A stretch of 64,000 nt of DNA from Mesobaculum littorinae (GCF_004011175.1 NZ_RQXX01000003.1:248001-312000); one strand, 5' to 3'; counted from the first letter of the stretch, positions 1 to 9,433 are shown. Numbers and translations are program-made. Notes: a model not told the origin generated them from the letters alone.

Positions 1-1
1 C

Positions 2-868
2 CCTGCCGAAACCGGGACCACGACCGATACCCCCGTTGAAACCGAAGGGGAAACCGCAGGAAACGCCGCCGAAGACGGGGCCGCGCAGACCCCCGCCTCG
101 GACGTGACGGCCGACACCGTCGTCGCCACCGTGAACGGTACCGACATCACCGTGGGCCACATGGTCGTGCTGGGCGAACGCCTGCCCGAACAATACCAGT
201 CCTTGCCCGACGAGGTGCTGTACGACGGCATTCTCGAACAATTGATCCAGCAGACCGCGCTGGGCGCGCAGGCGGGCGATCCCACCGAGCGGACCGAGCT
301 GGTGCTGGAGAACGAACGCCGCGCCCTGGTCGCGCAGCAGGTCATCGAAGAGGCCGCCCGCACCGCCGTCACCGAAGAGGCCGTTCAGGCCGCCTATGAA
401 GAGGCATTTGCCGACGCCGAGCCGCAGACCGAATGGAATGCCTCGCACATCCTCGTCGAGTCCGAGGAAGAGGCGCAGGCGATCATCGAAGAGCTCGACG
501 GCGGCGCCGATTTCGCGACGCTGGCCGAAGAACGCTCGACCGGGCCCTCGGGCCCGTCGGGCGGCGAACTGGGCTGGTTCGGGCCCGGCATGATGGTCGC
601 GCCCTTCGAAGAAGCGGTGCAGGCGCTGGAAACCGGCGAGATCTCCGACCCCGTCGAAACCCAGTTCGGCTGGCACGTGCTGAAGCTGAACGAGACCCGC
701 CAGAAGGACGCGCCGCCGCTGGAGGAGGTCCGCGGCGAGATCGAACAGCAGGTGCAGCAAGCCGCCGTCGAGGCGCTGATCGCAGAGGCGACGGCCAATG
801 TCGACGTCACCGAGGGCGACACCCAGATCGACCCCGCGGTGATCCGCGACAGTTCGCTGTTCGAATAA
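2..868 (+). CDS. Peptidylprolyl isomerase, parvulin (PpiC/SurA) type, 5' end outside the window
   Basis: This is a periplasmic-type folding catalyst that isomerises peptidyl-prolyl bonds. The frame is open to the window edge, so the N-terminus, probably with a signal peptide, is missing. A GTG at 104 is the first start codon visible, but the upstream in-frame Pro/Thr/Glu/Ala-rich stretch looks like a coding linker. The parvulin domain runs from the ASHILV motif through SGGELGWFGPG to GWHVLKL, which is the standard family signature. It is preceded by a helical SurA-like N-terminal region. argJ follows after 12 bases, an arrangement common in Rhodobacteraceae. The isomerase call is firm; the true start cannot be judged here. 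Confidence 0.9.
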   Translation, partial: PAETGTTTDTPVETEGETAGNAAEDGAAQTPASDVTADTVVATVNGTDITVGHMVVLGERLPEQYQSLPDEVLYDGILEQLIQQTALGAQAGDPTERTELVLENERRALVAQQVIEEAARTAVTEEAVQAAYEEAFADAEPQTEWNASHILVESEEEAQAIIEELDGGADFATLAEERSTGPSGPSGGELGWFGPGMMVAPFEEAVQALETGEISDPVETQFGWHVLKLNETRQKDAPPLEEVRGEIEQQVQQAAVEALIAEATANVDVTEGDTQIDPAVIRDSSLFE

Positions 869-880
869 GGCGACGCGGCA

Positions 881-2236
881 ATGGCCAAGAAGAAGAAAGA
901 GGTCAAGGCGCTGAAAAAGAAGGTCTCGAAGCTGAAATCGAAGCTTCAGGACCGTTCCGCGGCGGGTGATGCCGCCGCTGCGGCACCGGCCAAGAAAAAG
1001 GCGCTGGCGGTATCCCCGCTGGCGCCTGAAACGTTTCCCGACCTGCCCGATATCGCGGGCGTCCGCTTTGCCTCGGGCGCGGCCGGGGTACGTTATGCGG
1101 GCCGCACCGACGTGATGCTGGCCGAGCTTGCGGCCGGCACGACGGTGGCCGGGGTGTTCACACGCTCCTCCACCCGCTCGGCATCGGTCCTCGACTGCCA
1201 GGCAAAGCTTGGGGGCGACCCGGCGAAGGGCGCCGCGATCCTCGTGAACTCGGGCAACGCCAACGCCTTCACCGGCAAGCATGGCGAGGATTCGGTGACC
1301 GCCCTGTCCACCGCGGTGGGCAAGACGCTGGGTGTCCCCGCGGCGCGGGTCTTCACCGCCTCGACCGGGGTGATCGGCGAACGCCTTCCGCATGACCGCA
1401 TTACCGACAAGCTGGCCGAGCTCAAGGACGGTTTGGCGGGCGACGGCATCGCCGGCGCGGCGCGGGCGATCATGACCACCGATACCTTTCCCAAAGGGGC
1501 GATGGCCGAGATCGAGGTCGCCGGCACACCGGTGCGGATCGCCGGGATCGCCAAGGGGTCGGGCATGATCGCGCCCGACATGGCGACCATGCTGGTCTAC
1601 ATCTTCACCGATGCCGACGTCGCCCAGCCTGTCCTGCAACGGATGACCGCGCAGGCCGCGGACGAGACGTTCAACTGCATCACAGTCGACGGCGACACCT
1701 CAACCTCGGACAGCGTGCTGGTCGCGGCCACGGGCAAATCGGGGGCCAAGCGCATCGGCGACATGCGCGCGGCGGGCGCCCGCGCCTTCCGGGCGGCCCT
1801 GACGGATGTGATGCGCGACCTCGCGCACCAGGTGATCCGCGACGGCGAGGGCGCGACCAAGTTCGTCGAGGTGCGCGTCTCGGGCGCCGACACCCCCGCG
1901 GACGCCCGCAAGGTGGCGCTGTCCATCGCGAACTCGCCGCTGGTCAAAACCGCCGTGGCGGGCGAGGATCCCAACTGGGGCCGCATCGTCATGGCCGTCG
2001 GCAAGTCCGGCGCCAAGGCCGACCGCGACACGCTGTCGATCCGCTTTGGCGACGTGCTGGTCGCGGAAAAGGGATGGGTCGCGGAAAGTTACCGCGAAGA
2101 GGATGGCGCGGCCTACATGAAGCAGTCCGACCTCGTGCTCGACGTCGACCTGGGGCTGGGCAAGGGCCGCGCGACGGTCTGGACCTGCGACCTGACGGAC
2201 CGCTACATCGCCATCAACGCGGACTACCGCTCCTGA
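881..2236 (+). CDS. argJ: Bifunctional glutamate N-acetyltransferase / amino-acid acetyltransferase ArgJ
   Basis: ArgJ moves the acetyl group from N-acetylornithine to glutamate in the cyclic arginine pathway and, in bifunctional forms, also uses acetyl-CoA. The 451-residue product contains the self-cleavage site KGSGMIAPDMATML; Thr236 would become the N-terminal nucleophile of the beta chain. NSGNANAF and the GEDPNWGR motif are also typical. The family is usually about 400-410 residues. The excess here is a Lys/Ala-rich extension of about 40 residues (beginning MAKKKKEVKALKKK) before the conserved SPLAPETFPDLP start. No alternative ATG or GTG lies between it and the conserved domain. The stop overlaps the mutT start as TGATG, so the two are probably translationally coupled. 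Confidence 0.95.
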   Translation: MAKKKKEVKALKKKVSKLKSKLQDRSAAGDAAAAAPAKKKALAVSPLAPETFPDLPDIAGVRFASGAAGVRYAGRTDVMLAELAAGTTVAGVFTRSSTRSASVLDCQAKLGGDPAKGAAILVNSGNANAFTGKHGEDSVTALSTAVGKTLGVPAARVFTASTGVIGERLPHDRITDKLAELKDGLAGDGIAGAARAIMTTDTFPKGAMAEIEVAGTPVRIAGIAKGSGMIAPDMATMLVYIFTDADVAQPVLQRMTAQAADETFNCITVDGDTSTSDSVLVAATGKSGAKRIGDMRAAGARAFRAALTDVMRDLAHQVIRDGEGATKFVEVRVSGADTPADARKVALSIANSPLVKTAVAGEDPNWGRIVMAVGKSGAKADRDTLSIRFGDVLVAEKGWVAESYREEDGAAYMKQSDLVLDVDLGLGKGRATVWTCDLTDRYIAINADYRS

Positions 2237-2634
2237 TGCGTGTGGTCCTGGTATCGGCCGTCGCGCTTATCGATCGCGACGGCCGCGTCCTTCTGGCGCA
2301 GCGCCCCGAAGGCAAGTCGATGGCCGGCCTGTGGGAGTTTCCGGGCGGCAAGGTCGAGGAGGGCGAAACGCCCGAGGCCGCGCTGATCCGCGAACTGCAC
2401 GAAGAGCTGGGCATCGACACCTGGGAAAGCTGTCTCGCCCCGCTGACCTTTGCCAGCCATAGCTACGACGACTTCCATCTGCTGATGCCGCTCTACGCCT
2501 GCCGCAGATGGCAGGGCACGCCCGTCGCCAAGGAGGGGCAGACCCTGTCGTGGGCCAGGGTCGGTGAACTGCGCAGCTACCCTATGCCGCCTGCAGATAT
2601 TCCGCTGATCCCGATTTTGCGCGACTGGCTGTAG
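2236..2634 (+). CDS. mutT: Nudix hydrolase MutT, 8-oxo-dGTP diphosphatase
   Basis: This 132-residue protein should hydrolyse oxidised nucleoside triphosphates such as 8-oxo-dGTP, keeping them out of DNA. The full Nudix box GX5EX7REUXEEXGU is present at about residues 37-59 (GGKVEEGETPEAALIRELHE, then ELG). The preceding RPEGKSMAGLWEFPGG is characteristic of the MutT subgroup. The ATG at 2236 overlaps the argJ stop; the frame extends further upstream only as an overlap with argJ. Length matches MutT (about 130). Confidence 0.92.
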   Translation: MRVVLVSAVALIDRDGRVLLAQRPEGKSMAGLWEFPGGKVEEGETPEAALIRELHEELGIDTWESCLAPLTFASHSYDDFHLLMPLYACRRWQGTPVAKEGQTLSWARVGELRSYPMPPADIPLIPILRDWL

Positions 2635-2785
2635 ACAATTTGCAACACTTCTCCGACGCAAGCCTCCGAAAATTAAGGGTTTGCTTACCTTATGTGCAGT
2701 TAATCTGGAGATGCGCATAATTTGTCGGTGAAAGTTTAAAAGTTTTTTGTCAGTCTATCGGAACCGTCAGCAAGGAGGCTTAGTG

Positions 2786-2923
2786 ATGGTGAAGACGATC
2801 AAGATTGGAAGTTGCGCCTCGGTTCAGGGGCAGGTTGTTCGGTCGCTTGATGACGGTCGCGTCGTTATCCAGCTGGGCGAACGTGTCTATACCGGTTTCC
2901 CCGTCGGCCCCCGCGCCGCCTGA
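2786..2923 (+). CDS. Small conserved-looking protein of unknown function, 45 residues
   Basis: The short frame begins MVKTIKIGSCASVQGQVV and ends PVGPRAA. It is preceded by a strong ribosome binding site (AAGGAGG at 2772-2778, eight bases before the ATG), followed by a perfect terminator palindrome, and lies behind an unusually AT-rich leader (2635-2785). The content (KIGS..VQGQVV..L.DGRVVI.LG...YTGFPV) resembles a short beta-barrel, SH3-like fold, with no membrane segment or signal peptide. I recall similar tiny proteins in Rhodobacteraceae but cannot verify that. No function is assigned. The ribosome binding site, terminator and sensible codon use make a real gene likely. Confidence 0.7.
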   Translation: MVKTIKIGSCASVQGQVVRSLDDGRVVIQLGERVYTGFPVGPRAA

Positions 2924-2972
2924 TAACGAAACCGGACGACAGCCCCCGACCGGGGCAAGGCATATCGGCAGA

Positions 2973-3010
2973 CATGAAAAAGGGCGGCCCGCGGGCCGCC
3001 CTTTTTCATG
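2973..3010. terminator. Bidirectional intrinsic terminator, perfect 38-bp palindrome
   Basis: A perfect inverted repeat has a GC-rich core (GGGCGGCCCGCGGGCCGCCC) flanked by A5 on the left and T5 on the right, so a stem followed by a U run is produced on either strand. It lies 49 bases after the small protein stop on the plus strand and 66 bases after the infB stop on the minus strand, and should end both converging transcripts. Confidence 0.9.
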
Positions 3011-3076
3011 TTCCGTAGGATGCGAGGGCGCGACCGGGCGGGCCCCGGTCAGGGGCGCCGCCGGTCGTTGCCGGCA

Positions 3077-5584
3077 TCAGGTCAGCGAGCGTTCGACTTC
3101 TTCGCGTTCGAAGATCTCGATCACGTCGCCTTCGCGGATGTCTTCGTAGCGCTCGAAGGCCATCCCGCATTCCTGACCCGACTTCACCTCGGAAACCTCG
3201 TCCTTGAAGCGCTTGAGCGTCTTCAGCGTGCCTTCGTGGATCACCACGTCTTCACGCAGCAGGCGCACACCGGCCGAGCGGCGGGCCACGCCTTCGGTAA
3301 CGAGGCACCCGGCAACCTTGCCGACGCCCGTGACCTTGAAGACTTCGCGAATCTCGGCGTAGCCGATGAAGTTCTCGCGGATCTCGTTCGACAGCAGGCC
3401 CGAGGCCGCCGCCTTCACGTCGTCGACGAGGTCGTAGATCACCGAGTAGTAGCGAATCTCGACACCCTTCTGGTTCGCGGTGTTCCGGGCCGAAGCATTG
3501 GCCCGCACGTTGAACCCGATAACCGGAGCGTTCGACGCCTCGGCAAGACCCACGTCGCTTTCGGTGATGGCGCCGACACCCGAATGCAGCACGCGCACGC
3601 GTACCTCTTCGTTGCCGATCTTCTCCATCGCCTGAACGATCGCCTCGGCCGAGCCCTGCACGTCCGCCTTGACCAGGATCGGCAGCTCGGAGACGTTCTT
3701 GTCCTCCTTGGCCTTCGCCATGAGCTGTTCCAGCGTCGTGGCGGCACCGGCCGCGGCACGCTTGTCCTTGGACTGCTGGTGCCGGTATTCGGCGATCTCG
3801 CGGGCCTGACCTTCGGTGTCGACGACGTTCAGGACGTCGCCCGCCTCGGGCGTGCCGTTGAGACCCAGAACCTCGACCGGGACCGAGGGCCCGGCTTCGT
3901 CCACGCGCTCGCCCTTGTCGTTGACCAGAGCGCGGACCTTGCCCCACTGCTCGCCCACGACGAAGATGTCGCCGCGCTTCAGCGTGCCGTTCTGCACCAG
4001 AACGGTCGCGACCGGGCCACGGCCGACGTCGAGCTGCGCCTCGATCACCGCGCCCTGCGCGGACCGCGTCGGATTGGCCTTGAGGTCCAGAACCTCGGCC
4101 TGCAGCGCGATGGCTTCCAGCAGATCGTCCAGACCCTGACCGTTCAGCGCCGAGACCTGCACATCCTGCACGTCGCCGGACATCTTTTCGACGATGACCT
4201 CGTGCTGCAGCAGATCGGTGCGCACCTTGTCGGGGTTCGCCGACGGCTTGTCGCACTTGTTGATCGCCACGATCATCGGGACCTTGGCGGCCTTGGCGTG
4301 ATTGATGGCCTCGATCGTCTGCGGCATCACGGCGTCATCCGCCGCGACGACCAGCACCACGATATCCGTCACCTGCGCGCCACGGGCCCGCATCGAGGTG
4401 AAGGCGGCGTGGCCGGGCGTATCGAGGAAGGTCAGCGTCTTCTTGGTCGTGGGATCCTCGACCTGGTAGGCGCCGATGTGCTGGGTGATGCCTCCGGCCT
4501 CGCCCGACACGACCTTCGCCTGGCGAATCGCATCCAGCAGCGAGGTCTTGCCGTGGTCGACGTGGCCCATGACGGTGATGACCGGCGGACGCGACTGCAG
4601 ATCCTCGGCCTTGTCCTCAACCATGTCGATGACCTGCTCGACGTCGGCGTCCGAGACGCGGACGACGCGGTGGCCGAAGTCTTCGATGATCAGCTCGGCG
4701 GTGTCGGCGTCGATGCTCTGGTTCTGGGTCGCCATGATGCCGTTCTGCATCAGCGACTTGACCACGTCAGCCACGCGTTCCGCCATGCGGTTGGCCAGTT
4801 CCGAAACGACGATCGCCTCGGGAAGCTGAACGTCACGCACGACCTTCTCGCGCTCGACCCGGCCGCCCATCGCTTTCTGACGCGCGCGCTCCTGCTTGCG
4901 CTTCATCGAAGCGAGGCTGCGCTGGCGTCCGCCCTCGCCGCCCGAAAGCGCCTGGTTCAGCGTCAGCTTGCCGCCGCGGCGGTTGCCGTCGTCGCGCGTC
5001 TTGGCGGGTTTCGGCGTCCGGTCGCGGGTGTCGCGGTCGTCGCGCCGGGTCGTCGCCTGGGACTTGCCGCCGCGCGCCGGATCGTCGGCGACGGGCCCGG
5101 GGCCGGCCTGCGGGGCGGGGTCGGCCGCCTTCTGGGCGGCGCGGGCCTTGGCCTCGGCCTCTTCGCGGACGCGGCGCTCGTCTTCCTCGGCCTTGGCGCG
5201 CAGGGCATCCTCGCGCTCGCGCTCTTCGCGCTCCTTGGCCTCCTGCTCGGCACGGCGACGCTCGCGCTCTTCCGCGCGGGCCTTCTCTTCCGCGGCGCGG
5301 GCTTCGGCTTCCTCGGATTCGCGCGCCTTGGCGGCGGCGAGCGCCTTCATGCGGCGTTCGAGTTCGGCGTCAGTAATTCCTGCGGGGCGTTTCTTGGGGT
5401 CGCCCACGGGGCCGGCGTTAGCCGACGGCTTGTGGCCACCGGGCTTCGGCACGACCACACGCTTGCGCTTGGTCTCGACCACAACGTTCTTCGTCCGCCC
5501 GTGCGAGAAGCTTTGCTTCACCGAGCCGGAGCGCGGGCCATTGCCGCGCAGACCGAGGGTCTTCTTGCCGTCATTCTCGCTCAT
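3077..5584 (-). CDS. infB: Translation initiation factor IF-2
   Basis: IF-2 is the GTPase that brings initiator tRNA to the 30S subunit and promotes 50S joining. The 835-residue protein has a long charged N-terminal region (Glu/Arg/Ala-rich coiled coil at roughly residues 80-165), the IF2_N segment ([25 protein letters not shown]), and the G domain. GTP motifs are G1 GHVDHGKT at residues 340-347, G3 DTPGHAAF and G4 NKCD, followed by the beta-barrel and C2 domains that bind fMet-tRNA. The start overlaps the stop of the upstream RNA-binding protein (ATGA), marking it as the last gene of the rimP-nusA-ylxR-infB operon. Length is normal for alphaproteobacteria. Confidence 0.98.
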   Translation of the reverse strand: MSENDGKKTLGLRGNGPRSGSVKQSFSHGRTKNVVVETKRKRVVVPKPGGHKPSANAGPVGDPKKRPAGITDAELERRMKALAAAKARESEEAEARAAEEKARAEERERRRAEQEAKEREEREREDALRAKAEEDERRVREEAEAKARAAQKAADPAPQAGPGPVADDPARGGKSQATTRRDDRDTRDRTPKPAKTRDDGNRRGGKLTLNQALSGGEGGRQRSLASMKRKQERARQKAMGGRVEREKVVRDVQLPEAIVVSELANRMAERVADVVKSLMQNGIMATQNQSIDADTAELIIEDFGHRVVRVSDADVEQVIDMVEDKAEDLQSRPPVITVMGHVDHGKTSLLDAIRQAKVVSGEAGGITQHIGAYQVEDPTTKKTLTFLDTPGHAAFTSMRARGAQVTDIVVLVVAADDAVMPQTIEAINHAKAAKVPMIVAINKCDKPSANPDKVRTDLLQHEVIVEKMSGDVQDVQVSALNGQGLDDLLEAIALQAEVLDLKANPTRSAQGAVIEAQLDVGRGPVATVLVQNGTLKRGDIFVVGEQWGKVRALVNDKGERVDEAGPSVPVEVLGLNGTPEAGDVLNVVDTEGQAREIAEYRHQQSKDKRAAAGAATTLEQLMAKAKEDKNVSELPILVKADVQGSAEAIVQAMEKIGNEEVRVRVLHSGVGAITESDVGLAEASNAPVIGFNVRANASARNTANQKGVEIRYYSVIYDLVDDVKAAASGLLSNEIRENFIGYAEIREVFKVTGVGKVAGCLVTEGVARRSAGVRLLREDVVIHEGTLKTLKRFKDEVSEVKSGQECGMAFERYEDIREGDVIEIFEREEVERSLT

Positions 5585-6219
5585 ATGGTCTTCTTCACCT
5601 TCCCGGCGGACCCATCTCCACCGTCATCGTCTGCGCGAACGCCCGATAGCCGCACGGCGTCATCCCTGAACGCGTCAGTGAGTCCGCCTGCGGCAAGCGC
5701 CGCATGTATCACATGTTCCCGCCCGAAAGCCAAACCCAATTCGGTCGCGGTCAGGATGTCGAAGAACGACCCCCGTCCGCCGGGGCGATAGAGTTTCGAC
5801 TTGCCGCGCGCAGACCCGTCGGAGGCCTGCAGCAGGATCGTCGCCTGGCCCTTGTCGAGCCAGTCCTTGGTCTTCTCGAACCCGGCGACGGCGCGGCCCG
5901 CCTTGCGGGCCAGTCCCAGCCGGTCGGTCACGCGGCGCAGAAGCGCCGCCTCGACATCCGCGATCAGCGTGTCGGGCACGGTGACCTGACGTTTCGCTCC
6001 GCGCGAGAACAGGCGCTTTTTCACCGCCAGTTCCAGCGCGGAGCGTTCCGCGCTGACCCAAATGCCGCGGCCGGGCAGCTTGCCCGCCACGTCGGGATAA
6101 ATCGCATCATCGGGACCGGTCACGAAACGGATCAACCCCCGCTTGGGGTTGACCTCGCCCGTGGCGATGCACTTGCGTTCGGGATCTTCCCGAAGCTTTG
6201 TCCGGCCGCCTCGCGTCAT
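5581..6219 (-). CDS. RNA-binding protein, YlxR (DUF448) domain fused to an L7Ae-like domain
   Basis: The 212-residue protein starts with a YlxR-type domain ([18 protein letters not shown] then LPGRGIWV) and continues with an L7Ae/YlxQ-like domain ([20 protein letters not shown]) that typically binds kink-turn RNA. In many bacteria these are separate genes between nusA and infB; the fusion is usual in alphaproteobacteria. YlxR-family proteins are known RNA-binding or nucleoid-linked regulators, but the exact role is unsettled. It sits 23 bases after nusA and overlaps infB by four bases. Confidence 0.9.
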   Translation of the reverse strand: MTRGGRTKLREDPERKCIATGEVNPKRGLIRFVTGPDDAIYPDVAGKLPGRGIWVSAERSALELAVKKRLFSRGAKRQVTVPDTLIADVEAALLRRVTDRLGLARKAGRAVAGFEKTKDWLDKGQATILLQASDGSARGKSKLYRPGGRGSFFDILTATELGLAFGREHVIHAALAAGGLTDAFRDDAVRLSGVRADDDGGDGSAGKVKKTI

Positions 6220-6242
6220 CCGTCCTCCGGTCTGGCGAGGCC

Positions 6243-7874
6243 TCAGGCCCCGGTGGTCTCTTCCGCGTCGTCGCCTTCGGCATCGTCGTCGGCGTCGGCC
6301 TCGTCGGCTTCCATTTCGGCCGGGTCGACCCAGCCCAGCTGGATGCGTGCGGTCATCACCATGGTCTGCGCTTCTTCGAGGCTGACGTCGAACTTTTCGA
6401 GCACGCCGTCATCTTTGACCCGTTCGCCGTCGACGGTGGTCCAGCCACCGGCCAGCTCCCAGTCGGCGCAGGTCGCAAAGTCTTCCAGCGTCTTCACGCC
6501 GTCTTCCGCAAGCGCTTCGATCATCTGGGGTGTCAGGCCCTCGAAGTCAACCAGGCTGTCCTCGACCCCCAGTTCGCGGGCATGGTCAAGCGCCTTCTTG
6601 TTCTGCTCTTCGAGATAGTCGCGGGCCCGCGCCTGAAGCTCTTCGGCGGTGCTTTCGTCCACCCCGTCGATCACCAGAAGCTCGTCGGATTCGACGTAAG
6701 CCACCTCTTCGAGCGAGGTGAAGCCTTCGGAGACCAGCAGCTGGGCGAAGAATTCGTCCAGGTCCAGCGTGTCCATGAACAGCTTGGTGCGTTCCTCGAA
6801 CTCGGCCTGGCGGCGCTGGCTTTCCTCTTCCTCGGTCATGATGTCGATGTCGAGCCCGGTCAGCTGCGAGGCAAGCCGCACGTTCTGACCGCGCCGGCCG
6901 ATGGCGAGGCTGAGCTGCTCGTCGGGCACGACGACCTCGATCCGCTCGGCATCCTCGTCGAGCACGACCTTGCTGACCTCGGCCGGTTGCAGCGCGTTCA
7001 CCAGGAAGGTCGGCAGATCCTCGTTCCACGGGATGATGTCGATCTTTTCGCCCTGAAGCTCGTTCACGACGGCCTGCACGCGGCTGCCGCGCATACCGAC
7101 GCAGGCGCCCACGGGGTCGATCGAGCCGTCATAGGAGATGACGCCGATCTTGGCGCGGCTGCCGGGGTCGCGGGCGACGGCCTTGATCTCGATGATGCCA
7201 TCGTAGATTTCCGGCACTTCCATCTTGAACAGCTCGGCCATGAACTGCGGATCGGTCCGGCTGAGGAAGATCTGCGGGCCGCGCGCCTCGCGGCGGACGT
7301 CCTTGATGTAGACGCGGATGCGGTCGTTCGGGCGATAGCTTTCACGGCCGATCTTTTCGTTCCGGCGCAGCACGCCTTCGCCACGGCCGATATCGACGAT
7401 GACGTTGCCGTATTCCTCGCGCTTGACGAGACCGTTGATGATCGTGCCGGCGCGGTCCTTGAATTCCTCGTACTGGCGGTCGCGCTCGGCCTCGCGGACC
7501 TTCTGCAGGATCACCTGCTTGGCCGACTGCGCGGCGATCCGGCCCATCTCGACCGGCGGCACCTCGTCGCGGATCTCGTCGCCGACCTTGGGATCGGCGA
7601 GGTAATCCTTGGCCTGCGCCACGGTCAGCTCGGCCTGGTAGTTCTCCAGCAGGTCGTCTTCGACCACGGTGCGGACGCGGGTGAAGGTCGCGCGACCGGT
7701 CTTGCGGTCGATCGCGACACGGATGTCCATCTCGGAGCCGTAGCGCGACTTCGCGGCCCGGGCGAGGCTTTCCTCCATCGCCTCGACGACGAGGCCGGGG
7801 TCGATCATCTTCTCTCGCGCCACGGCCTCGGCGGTTTGCAGAAGCTCAAGCTGGTTGGCCGATGTGATCGCCAT
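6243..7874 (-). CDS. nusA: Transcription termination/antitermination protein NusA
   Basis: NusA binds RNA polymerase and nascent RNA to modulate pausing, termination and antitermination. The 543-residue sequence shows the N-terminal polymerase-binding domain ([22 protein letters not shown]), an S1 domain, two KH domains ([20 protein letters not shown] and [16 protein letters not shown]) and a C-terminal helix-hairpin-helix/acidic-repeat region. It ends in an acidic tail, as in other alphaproteobacteria. It lies 24 bases after rimP in the same operon. Confidence 0.97.
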   Translation of the reverse strand: MAITSANQLELLQTAEAVAREKMIDPGLVVEAMEESLARAAKSRYGSEMDIRVAIDRKTGRATFTRVRTVVEDDLLENYQAELTVAQAKDYLADPKVGDEIRDEVPPVEMGRIAAQSAKQVILQKVREAERDRQYEEFKDRAGTIINGLVKREEYGNVIVDIGRGEGVLRRNEKIGRESYRPNDRIRVYIKDVRREARGPQIFLSRTDPQFMAELFKMEVPEIYDGIIEIKAVARDPGSRAKIGVISYDGSIDPVGACVGMRGSRVQAVVNELQGEKIDIIPWNEDLPTFLVNALQPAEVSKVVLDEDAERIEVVVPDEQLSLAIGRRGQNVRLASQLTGLDIDIMTEEEESQRRQAEFEERTKLFMDTLDLDEFFAQLLVSEGFTSLEEVAYVESDELLVIDGVDESTAEELQARARDYLEEQNKKALDHARELGVEDSLVDFEGLTPQMIEALAEDGVKTLEDFATCADWELAGGWTTVDGERVKDDGVLEKFDVSLEEAQTMVMTARIQLGWVDPAEMEADEADADDDAEGDDAEETTGA

Positions 7875-7898
7875 TGATCGTTACTCCTGTTGCGGCTC

Positions 7899-8489
7899 TC
7901 AGCCGTTATCCTCGTCATCGTCCAGCGCGGTTTCGACCGCATCGAACTGTTTCTCGTCGATCTCGCCCGCGTTCTTGCGGCTGCGCAGCACGTCGCGGAT
8001 CAGGTCGTCGGTCAGCACCAGCTTGGCGTCGGACAGCCAGTCGAACTGCAAACCGATGGTCAGGTCCTCGCCCTGCTCCTCGATCTCGATCAGGACCTCG
8101 CTGCCCTCGGTCCCGGCCAGCGTGCCCTTGAACCGCTTGCGCCCGTCGATCAGCTCGTTCGTCTCAAGCTTGGCCACGTAGCCCTGCCAGAGGTCGAAAT
8201 CCTTGAGCCGGGTCAGCGGTCGGTCGATGCCGGGCGACGACACCTCGAGAGCGTAGGCATCCTCGATCGGATCCTCGACGTCGAGCGTGGCGCTGACCGC
8301 GGTCGAGATCGTGGCGCAATCGTCGACCTCGATCCCGCCATCGGGCTTGTCCGCCATGATCTGGACAGAGGGTTTCTTGCCGCCCTGATAGCGGACGCGC
8401 ACAAGCTCGAATCCGAGATCTTCGATCACCGGGGTGATGATCTCGGCCAGCCTGCGGTCGATCTGGGCTTTGGCGATGAGGTCCGACAA
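7899..8489 (-). CDS. rimP: Ribosome maturation factor RimP
   Basis: RimP assists 30S subunit maturation. The 196-residue product contains the characteristic [13 protein letters not shown] motif with the preceding [15 protein letters not shown] segment, then the C-terminal SH3-like domain ([17 protein letters not shown]). The start is a TTG at 8489, with GGAG about seven bases upstream; no nearer ATG fits. It is the first gene of the nusA-infB operon. A promoter-like element and an intrinsic terminator lie in its leader. Confidence 0.94.
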   Translation of the reverse strand: MSDLIAKAQIDRRLAEIITPVIEDLGFELVRVRYQGGKKPSVQIMADKPDGGIEVDDCATISTAVSATLDVEDPIEDAYALEVSSPGIDRPLTRLKDFDLWQGYVAKLETNELIDGRKRFKGTLAGTEGSEVLIEIEEQGEDLTIGLQFDWLSDAKLVLTDDLIRDVLRSRKNAGEIDEKQFDAVETALDDDEDNG

Positions 8490-8502
8490 AAGGGGTCTCC
8501 GG

Positions 8503-8529
8503 AAACAAAGAAACGGGCGCGCGGCCCGT
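8503..8529 (-). terminator. Intrinsic terminator/attenuator in the rimP leader
   Basis: On the minus strand, ACGGGC and GCCCGT pair around a five-base loop, followed directly by TTCTTTGTTT. The element lies between the proposed promoter (8589-8617) and the rimP start (8489), in the transcription direction of the operon. A fraction of transcripts could end there, which fits the known pattern of autoregulated termination ahead of nusA operons. Function is inferred. Confidence 0.6.
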
Positions 8530-8588
8530 CATGATAAGCATCCGGTGGAGCCTTCGGGTTTGGACCCCGACGCGCCGCTGTCAGTCGC

Positions 8589-8617
8589 GATATAGCCGCC
8601 GCGCGCCGGCTTGGCAA
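8589..8617 (-). promoter_or_regulatory. Sigma-70-type promoter for rimP-nusA-ylxR-infB
   Basis: Reading the minus strand, TTGCCA (8612-8617) is followed by exactly 17 bases and TATATC (8589-8594), a good housekeeping promoter in otherwise GC-rich DNA. The start site would be near 8582, giving a leader of about 90 bases before rimP. Confidence 0.55.
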
Positions 8618-8680
8618 GGGGGCGCGACGTCAACCAAGGTGATCGCCCGCGCCCATGGCAGCCCCTGCGTCGCCACAGAC

Positions 8681-8732
8681 CATCGGCGCCGGCCATCGAC
8701 GCCGGCCATCCATACCGGCCATCGGCGCCGAC
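8681..8732. repeat. Four tandem copies of a 13-bp unit
   Basis: The units are CATCGGCGCCGGC, CATCGACGCCGGC, CATCCATACCGGC and CATCGGCGCCGAC, placed head to tail with no gaps. They lie between the end of the CDGSH-protein gene and the rimP promoter. No gene explains them. Confidence 0.8.
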
Positions 8733-8749
8733 GCACGGGGCCTGCGGGG

Positions 8750-9433
8750 TCAGTCGCCCTGCCCGCCGGTATTCTCCTCTTCGTGGCTCTTCCACTCAAG
8801 CTTGGAATGCGACCCGTCGCAGAAGGGCTTGTTCGTCGACAGGCCGCAGCGGCACAGGGTATAGCGGTCGGGGCTGGCCCCCTCGCCCGCAGGGCGCCAG
8901 TCCTGCAGCTCGATCCGGGTGACGTAAAGCGGCCCGTTCGCTTCGGCGACGATGCCGGGGCGGTCCCCTTCGATCAAATGTTCGGGGGTGCCGCCATCCT
9001 CGACCAGCCGCAGCGCCCCCGAGGGGCAGCCGCGCACCGCGTCGCGAATCCGGTCGAGCGGATAGTCGCCGCGATCGGGATGGATCCATGGCCGCTGGTC
9101 GGGATCGAAGGCCTCGGGCGCACGCTTCACGCAGACCGCGGCGTGCGAGCAGACGAGCGGGTTCCACAGGACGTCGACCCGGCCGGTGTAGGTCTTGACC
9201 TTGTCCTCGAAATAGGGCTCGGCCTCGGTGTCGTCGCGCACCCCGCAGCGGGTGTGCACCCGGTTGCACAGCGGCTTGGTGCCCGACCGACCGCAGCGGC
9301 ACAGGACGGTCTTGTCCTCGCCGGTTTCGACATCGCTTCCGTCCTCGTCGACGACCCGGACAGGGCCATGGACGATGAAGGGGCCGTTGGGCTTGACCTC
9401 GATGCTGGTGGCTTTGTCGTCCTGATCCGACAT
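8750..9433 (-). CDS. CDGSH iron-sulfur / Fer4_19 ferredoxin-like multi-cluster protein
   Basis: The product has three iron-sulfur modules in order: a CDGSH-like motif (CRCGRSGTKPLCNRVH), a divergent 4Fe-4S mono-cluster domain (CSHAAVCVKRAPEAFD then RGCPSGALRLVE), and a canonical CDGSH motif near the C-terminus (CRCGLSTNKPFCDGSH). In the first copy the DGS before the ligand His is replaced by NRV, but the Cys and His ligands remain. Such proteins are presumed to carry electrons or clusters; no substrate is known. I chose the ATG at 9433 (MSDQDDKATS) because GGGAGAG lies just upstream; the frame could extend 12 codons further. Confidence 0.85.
   Translation of the reverse strand: MSDQDDKATSIEVKPNGPFIVHGPVRVVDEDGSDVETGEDKTVLCRCGRSGTKPLCNRVHTRCGVRDDTEAEPYFEDKVKTYTGRVDVLWNPLVCSHAAVCVKRAPEAFDPDQRPWIHPDRGDYPLDRIRDAVRGCPSGALRLVEDGGTPEHLIEGDRPGIVAEANGPLYVTRIELQDWRPAGEGASPDRYTLCRCGLSTNKPFCDGSHSKLEWKSHEEENTGGQGD

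Noticed and set aside
2635-2785. Riboswitch in the AT-rich leader of the 45-residue gene
   Set aside because: No known riboswitch core or strong paired structure was recognisable by eye; only the base composition is unusual.
3008-5791. Very long plus-strand open frame of about 930 codons opposite infB
   Set aside because: It is antisense to an unmistakable IF-2 gene; in such GC-rich DNA the complementary frame stays open because of third-position codon bias. The translation shows no domain.
8531-8580. Possible tRNA gene ahead of rimP, as with metY in E. coli
   Set aside because: The stretch has a GGTTTGGACC-like segment but no acceptor stem, D-arm or anticodon arm could be folded.
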